Shown: positions 1 to 7,510, counted from the first letter of the stretch. The stretch: 22,278 bases of DNA from JAVVEG01 sp032251455 (GCA_032251455.1 JAVVEG010000028.1:1-22278), one strand, 5' to 3'. Notes: generated by a model not told the origin, from the sequence alone. Numbers and translations are program-made.

Positions 1-131
1 CCGGGACCCTGAGCCGCCAGGGATGGCGGCGACGGAGCGACCCAGGGATTGGGTTCAAGCGCATCCCGGAAAGTTCCCACGACAGCGCCACTCGAGCTAC
101 GGAGTGCAGTTCAGGAAAACTCCGACGACAG
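1..131. other. Non-coding stretch with inverted repeats, upstream of the glnK control region
   Basis: No credible gene is seen in the first 333 bases. The outer part contains a perfect short inverted repeat, CCGCCA/TGGCGG with a GGGA loop (14-29). A second pair, CCGGGA at 1-6 and TCCCGG at 64-69, encloses it. This could be the end of a structured intergenic repeat, or a terminator-like remnant of a gene left of the window; the left edge is cut, so neither can be decided. The rest of the non-coding stretch (132-333) holds the regulatory sites listed separately. Confidence 0.4.
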
Positions 132-148
132 TGCACCACCCTCACATT

Positions 149-165
149 CGCACCTAAATGGTGCA
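149..165 (+). promoter_or_regulatory. NtrC-like enhancer site
   Basis: The sequence CGCACCTAAATGGTGCA matches the dyad consensus TGCACYANNNTGGTGCA at nearly every defined position. A further half site, TGCACCA, lies at 132-138. The site is centred about 120 bases upstream of the start expected from the -24/-12 promoter at 250-265. That is the usual distance for an NtrC enhancer, and the downstream genes are classic NtrC targets. Binding is inferred from sequence alone. Confidence 0.75.
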
Positions 166-217
166 AAACCTGCGGAACACGTATTTAAAAATCCGGGGAA
201 TCAACCATAAATATAAG

Positions 218-230
218 TAACAATTTGATT
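218..230 (-). promoter_or_regulatory. IHF-like DNA-bending site
   Basis: TAACAATTTGATT is a full match to YAANNNNTTGATW, the reverse complement of the IHF consensus WATCAANNNNTTR. It lies between the NtrC-like site and the sigma-54 promoter, where a bend would help the enhancer-bound activator touch polymerase. The consensus is short and chance matches occur, so its position is the main support. Confidence 0.55.
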
Positions 231-249
231 TAAATCGATTATTTCAATC

Positions 250-265
250 TGGCACGGCCCGTGCA
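250..265 (+). promoter_or_regulatory. Sigma-54 (RpoN) -24/-12 promoter of glnK-amtB
   Basis: TGGCACGGCCCGTGCA fits TGGCACRNNNNTTGCW with one mismatch. The invariant GG (-24) and GC (-12) pairs are correctly spaced. Transcription would start near 276, leaving a leader of about 58 bases before glnK. With the upstream NtrC-like and IHF-like sites, this predicts nitrogen-limitation control of glnK-amtB. Confidence 0.85.
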
Positions 266-333
266 TAAAGCAAACGCAGGTGTATCTGCACTGAATAGGC
301 GGCGCAGGTATTAACAACAAAAGGAGCACACTT

Positions 334-672
334 ATGAAGTTAGTAACGGCGATCATCAAGCCTTTTAAATTGGACGATGCCCGTGAAGCATTATCCGAAA
401 TCGGAGTGCAGGGCATCACCGTCACCGAAGTCAAAGGCTTTGGTCGACAGAAAGGACATACCGAGCTCTATCGCGGTGCAGAATACGTGGTTGATTTCCT
501 GCCCAAGGTAAAAATCGAAGTGGCCATCGGCGATGAGCTGCTGGAACAGACGCTGGAAGCGATCACCAAGGCAGCAAATACCGGCAAGATAGGAGACGGC
601 AAGATTTTCGTTACCGATCTCCTCCAGGTGATTCGTATCCGTACTGGCGAGACCGGCGAAGCAGCGGTGTGA
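334..672 (+). CDS. glnK: Nitrogen regulatory protein P-II (GlnK/GlnB family)
   Basis: This is a small cytoplasmic trimeric signal protein that reads 2-oxoglutarate, ATP/ADP and, through uridylylation, glutamine status. It controls the ammonium channel, glutamine synthetase adenylylation and NtrB/NtrC. The 112-residue length is exactly that of the family. Tyr51, the uridylylation site, sits in the T-loop motif ELYRGAEYVVDFLPK. The C-terminal signature region, with TGKIGDGKIFV near residues 83-93, is intact. AAGGAG at 321-326 lies 7 bases before the ATG and fixes the start. Pairing with amtB immediately downstream and the sigma-54 promoter favour GlnK, which docks on AmtB, over GlnB, although sequence alone does not separate the paralogues cleanly. 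Confidence 0.95.
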   Translation: MKLVTAIIKPFKLDDAREALSEIGVQGITVTEVKGFGRQKGHTELYRGAEYVVDFLPKVKIEVAIGDELLEQTLEAITKAANTGKIGDGKIFVTDLLQVIRIRTGETGEAAV

Positions 673-763
673 GCTGACAGGCCAGGATAAAAAAACAAAA
701 CCCTTTCAATGAATCGTAACAATGCAAGCGGGGATCGCAAAGACCGCTGCAGAGGAGAGTAAG

Positions 764-2026
764 GTGGAAAACCAGATTTTTGAACTACAGTATGCAATGG
801 ACACATTTTACTTCCTGGTGTGCGGTGCTCTGGTCATGTGGATGGCAGCGGGATTCTCGATGCTGGAAGCCGGACTGGTGCGTGCCAAGAACACTACGGA
901 AATCCTGACCAAGAACGTCGCCCTGTTTGCGATCTCCTGCATTATGTACCTGGTGTGTGGTTACCAGATCATGTACGGGGGTGGTTACCTGTTGGCTGGA
1001 ATCGAGGGCGGTGAAACCCTGGTTGCCGATGCGCTGGCAGCCTCCGTCGAAGAAGGTTTTGGCGGCGGCGCTGTCTATTCCGGTGCTTCTGACTTCTTCT
1101 TCCAGGTCGTTTTTGTCGCCACAGCCATGTCAATCGTATCCGGGGCCGTCGCCGAACGCATGAAGCTCTGGGCCTTTCTGCTCTTCGCCGTGGTCATGAC
1201 CGGTATCATCTATCCCCTGGAAGGCAGCTGGACCTGGAACGGTGCCGACGTCTTTGGTTTGTACAATCTGGGCGACCTGGGCTTCTCTGATTTCGCCGGC
1301 TCCGGTATCGTGCATATGGCTGGTGCTGCAGCAGCCCTGTCCGGTGTGTTGCTACTGGGTTCACGCAAGGGCAAGTACGGCCCCAACGGGACTGTCAAGG
1401 CTATCCCCGGCGCCAACCTGCCGCTGGCTACGTTGGGCACGTTCATCCTGTGGATGGGCTGGTTCGGGTTCAACGGCGGGTCGGTGCTGAAACTGGGTGA
1501 TATCGCCAGCGCCAACTCGGTTGCCATGGTATTCCTGAACACCAACGCGGCTGCGGCCGGTGGTCTGGTTGCCGCCCTGCTGGTCGCCCATGCCCTGTTT
1601 GGCAAGGCCGATCTGACCATGGCGCTCAACGGTGCCTTGGCTGGTCTGGTGGCCATCACCGCCGAACCTTCAACACCCACTGCCCTGCAAGCCACCCTGT
1701 TTGGTGGCATCGGTGGCGTGCTGGTTGTGTTCAGTATCGTGTTCCTGGACAAACTCAAGATAGACGATCCGGTGGGGGCCATCTCTGTGCACGGTAGCTG
1801 TGGTCTGCTGGGTTTGTTGCTGGTGCCGATCACCAATGACGGGGTCAGCTTCTCTGGCCAGATTATCGGTGCATTGACCATCTTCGTCTGGGTATTTGCA
1901 GCCAGCTTCGTAAGCTGGATGGCGATCAAGGCAGTGCTTGGCATTCGTGTCACTGAGGAAGAAGAAGCCCAGGGTGTGGATGTGTCCGAGTGTGGTCTGG
2001 AGGCCTATCCGGAGTTCACCAAGTAA
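764..2026 (+). CDS. amtB: Ammonium transporter (Amt family)
   Basis: This is an inner-membrane channel that conducts ammonium and is gated by GlnK from the preceding gene. Numbered from the GTG start (420 residues), the twin pore histidines are His184 (motif GSGIVHMAG) and His343 (ISVHGSCG), and the conserved aspartate is Asp176. About eleven hydrophobic segments are seen. The cytoplasmic tail near GIRVTEEEE is conserved and is the part that senses GlnK docking. An in-frame ATG lies at 722, but the GTG at 764 is preceded by a strong ribosome site (AGAGGAGAG, 751-759), and the extra 14 residues are polar and unlike the family, so 764 is preferred. No clear cleavable signal peptide is seen. A strong hairpin follows the stop codon. 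Confidence 0.95.
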   Translation: MENQIFELQYAMDTFYFLVCGALVMWMAAGFSMLEAGLVRAKNTTEILTKNVALFAISCIMYLVCGYQIMYGGGYLLAGIEGGETLVADALAASVEEGFGGGAVYSGASDFFFQVVFVATAMSIVSGAVAERMKLWAFLLFAVVMTGIIYPLEGSWTWNGADVFGLYNLGDLGFSDFAGSGIVHMAGAAAALSGVLLLGSRKGKYGPNGTVKAIPGANLPLATLGTFILWMGWFGFNGGSVLKLGDIASANSVAMVFLNTNAAAAGGLVAALLVAHALFGKADLTMALNGALAGLVAITAEPSTPTALQATLFGGIGGVLVVFSIVFLDKLKIDDPVGAISVHGSCGLLGLLLVPITNDGVSFSGQIIGALTIFVWVFAASFVSWMAIKAVLGIRVTEEEEAQGVDVSECGLEAYPEFTK

Positions 2027-2065
2027 TTTCCCGGCAAGACTGACATAAGTAACAAGCCCACATTT

Positions 2066-2100
2066 GCAAACGCCTCTTTTGTTCTGAAAGAGGCGTTTGC
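2066..2100 (+). terminator. Hairpin terminator after amtB
   Basis: A perfect 14-bp stem, GCAAACGCCTCTTT (2066-2079) with AAAGAGGCGTTTGC (2087-2100), encloses a 7-base loop and is followed by GTTT. It lies between the convergent amtB and rsmE genes and probably ends the glnK-amtB transcript. It may also stop the opposing transcript, but no T-run is seen on that side. Confidence 0.8.
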
Positions 2101-2149
2101 GTTTAAAAGAAACTCTTTTCCTCCGCACTGGTCTGCTGAAGCAAGCTGA

Positions 2150-2887
2150 CTAAAAGTCTCCCCACAACATCTGCACAAGGCTCAATGCGGCCAGCGGAGC
2201 CGTTTCAGTTCTGAGTACGCGGGGGCCCAGGCGTACCGGTTGAAAACCATGCTGATTGATGGCCAGATCGAGTTCCATCGTGCTGAGTCCGCCTTCCGGT
2301 CCGCTGAGCAGCGTCACCGCTGCTGGTTTCGGGTCACGCGGGAAGCCAGCCTGCTGACGATGATCCAGGACAAAACAGCCACCGTTCCGGTGCTGAATCT
2401 GGCTTAACCAGTCGGGCAGAGACATCGGCCGGGCAATCTCGGGAACCTGACAGCGGGTGGATTGCTCGCAGGCGCTGATGGCTACCTTCTGCCAATGCGC
2501 CTGGCGCTTGCCGGCACGGTCTTCGTCGAGCCGGACTTCGCCGTGTTCAGTGAACAGCGGGGTGATTGTGTTGACACCCAGCTCGGTGGCCTTCTGCACG
2601 ATGAAGTCCATGCGTTCACCCCGCGAAAGGCCCACACCGATATGCACCGGCAGCACCGGGTCTGCCTGGCATGGCGGCAGTTGCTGCGTCAGCAGCACCC
2701 GCAACTGCTTTTTTGATACGGCGCTGATTTCACCCAGAAATTCACCATCGCGGCCATTGAACAGCATCAGCGGCTGGCCTGCGCCCAGGCGCAGCACCTT
2801 GCCGAGGTAATGTGCGCTATCCGCGTCCAGCTCTACTTCTGTATTCAGGCGCAGGGGCACAGTGACATGATGACGAGGGATGCGCAT
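2150..2887 (-). CDS. rsmE: 16S rRNA m3U1498 methyltransferase RsmE
   Basis: This SPOUT-class enzyme uses SAM to methylate N3 of U1498 in 16S rRNA of the small ribosomal subunit. Its 245 residues match the family. The N-terminal part (about 1-75) resembles the PUA-like RNA-binding domain. The C-terminal trefoil-knot region carries GPEGG (196-200) and LGPRVLRTETA (220-230), both typical of RsmE. It is the last gene of the sahR-metK-ahcY-metF series, 42 bases after metF, so it is probably co-transcribed with the SAM cycle genes that supply its substrate. The ribosome site before the ATG is weak. Identification is firm; operon membership is inferred from spacing and strand. Confidence 0.93.
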   Translation of the reverse strand: MRIPRHHVTVPLRLNTEVELDADSAHYLGKVLRLGAGQPLMLFNGRDGEFLGEISAVSKKQLRVLLTQQLPPCQADPVLPVHIGVGLSRGERMDFIVQKATELGVNTITPLFTEHGEVRLDEDRAGKRQAHWQKVAISACEQSTRCQVPEIARPMSLPDWLSQIQHRNGGCFVLDHRQQAGFPRDPKPAAVTLLSGPEGGLSTMELDLAINQHGFQPVRLGPRVLRTETAPLAALSLVQMLWGDF

Positions 2888-2929
2888 AAGCTTGCTCGAT
2901 GAGCTGACAAGCTGCCGGTGGTCGGCTGC

Positions 2930-3769
2930 TCACAGCTCCAGATTCTGCCAGATTTCGGTGACGGCCTCAGCCTGGTTCATGGTGTAGAAGTGCAGCCCCG
3001 GTGCGCCGCCTGCCAGCAGGTCATCACACAAGCGGGTCACTACCTCGATACCAAAGGCCTTGATGCTGGCGCTGTCATCACCATAACCCTGCAGACGCTG
3101 CCTGATCCAGCGCGGGATCTCGGCGCCGCAGTTGCTGCTGAAGCGGGCCAGGTTGGCGTAGTTGGTAATGGGCATGATGCCGGGCACGATGGGGATGTCC
3201 AGATTGATGCGGGCACAGCTCTCGATGAAATGATAATAAGCATCGGGATTATAGAAATACTGGGTGATGGCGCTGTTGGCGCCGGCCTCCACCTTCTGCT
3301 TGAAGAAGTGCAGATCGCGGTCATAGCTTTCCGCTTGCGGGTGAATCTCCGGGTAGCAGGCCACCTCGATATGAAAGTGGTCGCCGGTGCTGGCGCGGAT
3401 GAATTCGATCAGCTCATTGGCATAGTAATACTGCGCCGCAGTACCGGTGCCGGAAGGGATATCCCCGCGCAGTGCGACGAGGCGATTGATGCCATTATCC
3501 CGGTAGAACTGCAGCAAGGCTTCGATCTCTTCTTTGGATGAACCACCGAACGACAGATGGGGTGCCACCTGCGAGCCCGCCTGGGCTATGTTGAGTACCG
3601 TTTGCCGGGTTCCGGTGCGGGTGGAGCCGCCGGCACCATAAGTCACCGAAAAGAAATCCGGTTTCAGGGTGGCCAGCTGTGCGTGTACCGCCATCAGTTT
3701 CTGCTCTCCCGCCTCGGTCTTGGGCGGAAAGAATTCAAAACTGTAACGCGGAAGCGTGTCGTTGTTCAT
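2930..3769 (-). CDS. metF: 5,10-methylenetetrahydrofolate reductase
   Basis: This flavoprotein reduces 5,10-methylenetetrahydrofolate to 5-methyltetrahydrofolate, the methyl donor for methionine synthase, using NADH in bacteria. The 279-residue sequence starts with the family signature SFEFFPPKT (10-18), which holds the conserved glutamate near the substrate. It keeps the barrel motifs VTYGAGGSTR, LRGDIPSG and VPGIMPITNY. AAGGA just upstream of the ATG supports the start. It lies downstream of ahcY with a short gap, consistent with one operon for the methyl cycle. The length equals the catalytic barrel of bacterial MetF, with no eukaryote-type regulatory domain. Confidence 0.96.
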   Translation of the reverse strand: MNNDTLPRYSFEFFPPKTEAGEQKLMAVHAQLATLKPDFFSVTYGAGGSTRTGTRQTVLNIAQAGSQVAPHLSFGGSSKEEIEALLQFYRDNGINRLVALRGDIPSGTGTAAQYYYANELIEFIRASTGDHFHIEVACYPEIHPQAESYDRDLHFFKQKVEAGANSAITQYFYNPDAYYHFIESCARINLDIPIVPGIMPITNYANLARFSSNCGAEIPRWIRQRLQGYGDDSASIKAFGIEVVTRLCDDLLAGGAPGLHFYTMNQAEAVTEIWQNLEL

Positions 3770-3829
3770 GTTGGTTCCTTCGCTCCGTGTTGCACCTGCC
3801 AGTCAGCAGGTACAGCCGGGAGTATGGCC

Positions 3830-5206
3830 TCAATATTTGTAGCTGTCCGGTTTGAACGGGCCGTCTACATCCACATGGATATAGCTGGCCTGTTGCGGGG
3901 TCAACCGGGTCAGCACACCGCCGAAACCCTTCACCATCAATGCCGCAACCTGTTCGTCCAGGTGCTTGGGCAGCACTTCCACGGTAATCTGGCTGCGTCG
4001 GAACTCCTCGGACTGCGCGGCAAAGGCTTTTTCGTACAGGTACATCTGGGCAATCACCTGGTTGGCGAAGGAGCCATCCATGATGCGTGACGGATGGCCA
4101 GTGGCATTGCCCAGGTTGATCAGGCGGCCTTCGGAGAGCAGGATCAGGTAATTGCCGGGCTCTTTTTCCGGGTCGCCCCGGTAGATTTTGTGGACCTGTG
4201 GTTTGACCTCTTCCCAGTGCCAGTGCTTGCGCATGTAGGCGGTATCGATCTCGTTGTCGAAGTGGCCGATATTGCAGACGATGGCGCCGGATTTCACCGC
4301 TTGCAGCATGTTCTTGTCACAGACGTCGATGTTGCCGGTGGTGGTGACGATCAGGTCGATCCTGCCCAGCAGGGCGGTGTCGATGTCGGCCAGCTTGCCG
4401 GTGTTGTTGCCGTTCTTGTACGGGGAGACGATCTCGTAGCCGTCCATGCAGGCCTGCATGGCGCAGATCGGATCGATCTCGCTGATCTTCACGATCATGC
4501 CTTCCTGACGCAGGCTCTGGGCCGAGCCCTTGCCCACGTCACCGTAGCCAACCACCAGGGCGTGCCTGCCGGACAGCAGCATGTCGGTGCCGCGCTTGAT
4601 GCCATCGTTCAGGCTGTGACGACAGCCGTACTTGTTATCGTTCTTGGACTTGGTTACCGAGTCGTTGACGTTGATGGCAGGCACTTTCAGCGAGCCGTCC
4701 TTCATCATCTCCTGCAAACGATGCACGCCGGTTGTGGTCTCCTCGGTGATGCCGTGGATATGGTCCAGCAACTGTGGGTATTTGTCGTGCACCATGCCGG
4801 TCAGGTCGCCGCCATCGTCCAGGATCATGTTGGCGTCCCAGGGCTTGCCATCCTTGAGAATGGTCTGTTCGATGCACCACTCGCCTTCGGCCTCGGTCTG
4901 ACCCTTCCAGGCGTAGACGGCAATGCCCCTGGAGGCGATGTAGGCTGCGGCATGGTCTTGGGTGGAGAAGATATTGCAGGAGGACCAGCGCACTTCCGCG
5001 CCCAGCTCGACCAGAGTCTCGATCAGTACCGCAGTCTGGATGGTCATGTGGATGCAGCCGAGTATCTTTGCTCCGGCCAGGGGTTTTTCGGCGGCATACT
5101 GGCGGCGCAGGGTCATCAGAGCCGGCATTTCCGCCTCGGCCAGAATGACTTCCTTGCGGCCGTACTCGGCCAGTGAAATATCCGCTACTTTGTAATCATT
5201 GCTCAT
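3830..5206 (-). CDS. ahcY: S-adenosylhomocysteine hydrolase (adenosylhomocysteinase)
   Basis: This NAD-dependent cytoplasmic enzyme splits SAH, the inhibitory product of SAM methylations, into homocysteine and adenosine. Counting from MSNDYK (458 residues), visible features are His53 in the substrate-binding part, SCN (76-78) with TQDHAAA (82-88), INVNDSVTKSKNDN around 178-191, the NAD-binding GYGDVGKG (220-227) and the C-terminal PDSYKY end that reaches the neighbouring subunit. A longer frame opens at 5308, but it would overlap metK by 77 bases and add residues foreign to the family. The ATG at 5206 has AGGA a short distance upstream and leaves 25 bases after metK, so it is taken as the start. 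The ahcY route implies no need for the Pfs/LuxS route here. Confidence 0.96.
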   Translation of the reverse strand: MSNDYKVADISLAEYGRKEVILAEAEMPALMTLRRQYAAEKPLAGAKILGCIHMTIQTAVLIETLVELGAEVRWSSCNIFSTQDHAAAYIASRGIAVYAWKGQTEAEGEWCIEQTILKDGKPWDANMILDDGGDLTGMVHDKYPQLLDHIHGITEETTTGVHRLQEMMKDGSLKVPAINVNDSVTKSKNDNKYGCRHSLNDGIKRGTDMLLSGRHALVVGYGDVGKGSAQSLRQEGMIVKISEIDPICAMQACMDGYEIVSPYKNGNNTGKLADIDTALLGRIDLIVTTTGNIDVCDKNMLQAVKSGAIVCNIGHFDNEIDTAYMRKHWHWEEVKPQVHKIYRGDPEKEPGNYLILLSEGRLINLGNATGHPSRIMDGSFANQVIAQMYLYEKAFAAQSEEFRRSQITVEVLPKHLDEQVAALMVKGFGGVLTRLTPQQASYIHVDVDGPFKPDSYKY

Positions 5207-5231
5207 AAATAGAAATCCTGTTGGTTGAGTA

Positions 5232-6389
5232 TCAGAGCCCTGCTGCATCGCGCAATGCAGCGGCCTTGTCGGTTTTTTCCCAGGTGAAGCCGGGTTCTTC
5301 GCGGCCAAAATGGCCGTAGGCTGCGGTAGGCAGATAGATTGGCTGGAGCAGGTCCAGCATCTTGATCAGGCCTTTCGGGCGCAATTCGAAGAACTCACGG
5401 ATCAGTTCGACGATACGCTGGCTGGAAATCTTGCCGGTGCCGAAGGTTTCCACACTGACCGAGGTCGGCTCGGCCACCCCGATGGCATAGGAGAGTTGAA
5501 TCTCGCAGCGGTCGGCGATGCCGGCAGCGACGATATTCTTGGCCACATAGCGTGCCGCATAGGTAGCAGAGCGGTCCACTTTGGACGGATCCTTGCCGGA
5601 GAAGGCGCCGCCGCCGTGACGGGCCATGCCGCCGTAAGTGTCAACTATGATCTTGCGGCCGGTCAGGCCACAGTCACCAAAAGGGCCGCCGATAACAAAG
5701 CGGCCGGTTGGGTTGATGAAGTATTTGGTATTGGCATCCAGCCAGTCTGCCGGCAGTACGGGTTTGATGATCTCTTCCATCACGGCTTCCTTCAGGTCTT
5801 TCTGGCTGATCTCTGCACTGTGCTGGGTGGAGAGCACGACGGCGTCGATGGCCACCGGCCTGCCATCATCATAGCGAAAGGTGATCTGGCTTTTTGCATC
5901 GGGACGCAACCAGGGCAGTGTGCCGTTCTTGCGGACTTCGGCCTGACGCTTGACCAGCCGGTGTGAATAGGTGATCGGGGCAGGCATCAACACATCGGTT
6001 TCGTTGCTGGCATAACCGAACATCAGGCCCTGATCCCCGGCGCCCTGTTCGTGATCTGCGGAGTCGTCCACCCCCATGGCGATGTCAGGCGACTGTTTGC
6101 CGATGGCGTTGAGCACGGCGCAGGAGTGGCCATCGAAGCCTTTGTCGGAATGGTCATAGCCGATGTCCATGACCACCTTGCGGGTCAGCTCTTCGATATC
6201 GACATAGGCTTCGGTGGTGATCTCACCGGCCACTACGACCATGCCGGTCTTGATCATGGTTTCACAGGCGACGCGGGCTTTCGGGTCAACCCTGAAGATG
6301 GCGTCGAGCACCGCATCGGAAATCTGGTCTGCCATTTTATCGGGATGCCCTTCGGACACGGACTCGGAGGTAAACAGGCTTGTGGTCAT
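5232..6389 (-). CDS. metK: S-adenosylmethionine synthetase
   Basis: The enzyme makes SAM from methionine and ATP, releasing phosphate and pyrophosphate. The 385-residue length fits the family (E. coli has 384). Signature motifs are GHPDK (14-18), GAGDQGLMFGYA (116-127) and the phosphate-binding loop GGGAFSGKD (259-267). AAGGAACCC lies just before the ATG. The start is 15 bases after the sahR stop codon, so the two are almost certainly co-transcribed, with ahcY and metF following. Control by the upstream palindromic operator is inferred. Confidence 0.97.
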   Translation of the reverse strand: MTTSLFTSESVSEGHPDKMADQISDAVLDAIFRVDPKARVACETMIKTGMVVVAGEITTEAYVDIEELTRKVVMDIGYDHSDKGFDGHSCAVLNAIGKQSPDIAMGVDDSADHEQGAGDQGLMFGYASNETDVLMPAPITYSHRLVKRQAEVRKNGTLPWLRPDAKSQITFRYDDGRPVAIDAVVLSTQHSAEISQKDLKEAVMEEIIKPVLPADWLDANTKYFINPTGRFVIGGPFGDCGLTGRKIIVDTYGGMARHGGGAFSGKDPSKVDRSATYAARYVAKNIVAAGIADRCEIQLSYAIGVAEPTSVSVETFGTGKISSQRIVELIREFFELRPKGLIKMLDLLQPIYLPTAAYGHFGREEPGFTWEKTDKAAALRDAAGL

Positions 6390-6404
6390 AATGGGTTCCT
6401 TGCG

Positions 6405-7436
6405 TTAAGGGGTTGTCGTTGATTGTTTGTTGAGCTGCGGGCCGTGCGCAACGGGGGTGTTCTTGCTGAACAGGCGCATCAGTATCTGGAAGCCGTTGCG
6501 CAGCCCCAGATACATGCTTTGTCCCGGAGTCAATCCGGCTTGTCTGGCCCAGGAATCCAGGTCCTCATTGTCAAATCCCAGCCAGAGGTCGCCGCAGGTA
6601 TCGCGCACCCAGTCCTGGTCGTGATGGCAGAGGTCGATCAACAGCAGCAGCCCACCGCTGTCGAGAATCGTGGCCGAGTCCTGGAAGGCTTCCCGGGGCG
6701 AGGGGATGTGGTGCAGCACCATGTTGAAAATCAACAGGTCGCTGTGCAATCCATGTTTGATGGCTGTGCGTGTGTCGCCATGAATGAAGCTGACATTATC
6801 GTTGCCGCTTGTGGTCATGGTTTGTCTGGCCCGGTTCAGCATATCCAGCGAATTATCCAGGCCGGTGACTTGCTCGAAGCGTTCTGCCAGCCGGGCCAGC
6901 AGGCCCCCTTCCCCCGGGCCTACTTCCATGACCCGCAGGGAACCTGGCAGGGACAGGCCGTTGAGCAGTTCGAGCAGGGTTTCTTCATAGTCTTCATAGG
7001 CGGTGATCAGTTCCTGTTGTTCGCGGAACTGGTCGGCATGGCGGGTAAAGAACAGCAAAGATTGCTCTGAACGCTCCCGATGGATGGCCGCGATACCCTG
7101 TTTCAGCTCCACGCGCAGGGGAGTCTGGTCGATGAGCTCATAACAGTTCTTGCGAAACGCATGGAAACGGTCTTTGGCCAGCAGCATGGGACGGCGGTAG
7201 AAGATACTGTTACCTTCCCGGCGGGTGGTCAGCAGGCCGGTGTTGGCCAGGATTTTCAGGTGATGGCTCAGGGCAGATTGGCGGATGGAGAGAATGCGGC
7301 AGATCTCCAGTACGCTGAAGGACTCATTGCGCAGCAGCCTGAGTATCTCCAGCCGCAGCGGATCACCCAGTGCCTTGCACAGCACCGAGAGAATCTCGAC
7401 TTCCGTAGAGTTTTGACGCAGGGCGCTGACGCTCAT
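6405..7436 (-). CDS. sahR: ArsR-family regulator fused to a SAM-dependent methyltransferase-like domain (SahR type)
   Basis: Residues about 12-95 form an ArsR winged helix with the recognition-helix segment IRQSALSHHLKILANTGLL (51-69). From about 125 to 320 the protein resembles a class I methyltransferase, with motif I EVGPGEGG (171-178), an acidic residue at the end of strand 2 (Asp194) and LHHIPSPREAF (241-251). No cysteine metal site like that of ArsR sensors is seen. The family is known in proteobacteria as SahR, a regulator of SAM-cycle genes thought to respond to SAH. Position as first gene before metK-ahcY-metF, and a perfect palindrome over its own promoter, agree with that role. Whether the second domain still has methyltransferase activity cannot be told. 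The 343-residue length is usual for such fusions. Confidence 0.85.
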   Translation of the reverse strand: MSVSALRQNSTEVEILSVLCKALGDPLRLEILRLLRNESFSVLEICRILSIRQSALSHHLKILANTGLLTTRREGNSIFYRRPMLLAKDRFHAFRKNCYELIDQTPLRVELKQGIAAIHRERSEQSLLFFTRHADQFREQQELITAYEDYEETLLELLNGLSLPGSLRVMEVGPGEGGLLARLAERFEQVTGLDNSLDMLNRARQTMTTSGNDNVSFIHGDTRTAIKHGLHSDLLIFNMVLHHIPSPREAFQDSATILDSGGLLLLIDLCHHDQDWVRDTCGDLWLGFDNEDLDSWARQAGLTPGQSMYLGLRNGFQILMRLFSKNTPVAHGPQLNKQSTTTP

Positions 7437-7465
7437 AAGAGTTCCATCAGGTGGAAATGGGACTT

Positions 7466-7493
7466 ACTATAACAGTATTGGCATCTATATCAA
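7466..7493 (-). promoter_or_regulatory. Promoter of the sahR-metK-ahcY-metF-rsmE operon
   Basis: Read on the minus strand, TTGATA (7488-7493) is followed after 16 bases by TATAGT (7466-7471). An upstream TGN (extended -10) makes TGTTATAGT. Transcription would begin near 7459 and give a leader of only about 23 bases. The -35 box lies inside the 28-bp palindrome, so a protein bound there would block polymerase. Confidence 0.65.
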
Positions 7494-7510
7494 AATATTT
7501 TGATATAGAT
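7483..7510. promoter_or_regulatory. Perfect 28-bp palindrome, likely SahR operator
   Basis: The left half ATCTATATCAAAAT (7483-7496) is followed directly by its exact reverse complement ATTTTGATATAGAT (7497-7510). It stands between the divergent sahR and tkt genes and covers the predicted -35 box of sahR. A dyad with TATCAA...TTGATA arms fits a dimeric winged-helix regulator and agrees, as far as I recall, with the SahR type of motif. Autoregulation of the operon is the natural reading; an effect on tkt is possible. Confidence 0.8.

Noticed and set aside
225..238. FNR/ANR-like box TTGAT-TTAA-ATCGA upstream of glnK
   Set aside because: It has one mismatch to the consensus and overlaps a full IHF match that fits the sigma-54 promoter layout better. 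Oxygen control of glnK is not expected.
1210..1953. A 247-codon open frame on the minus strand opposite amtB
   Set aside because: It is a shadow of the transporter gene with no domain and no ribosome site.
4094..5176. A 360-codon open frame on the plus strand opposite ahcY
   Set aside because: It is low in complexity (rich in V, D, G, H, A), has no family features, and mirrors a highly conserved gene.
5207..5308. N-terminal extension of ahcY
   Set aside because: It would overlap metK by 77 bases, is unlike the family, and a good start with a ribosome site exists at 5206.
7437..7482. SAM or SAH riboswitch before the metK operon
   Set aside because: The predicted leader is only about 23 bases, too short for any known SAM/SAH riboswitch, and control is better explained by the protein operator.
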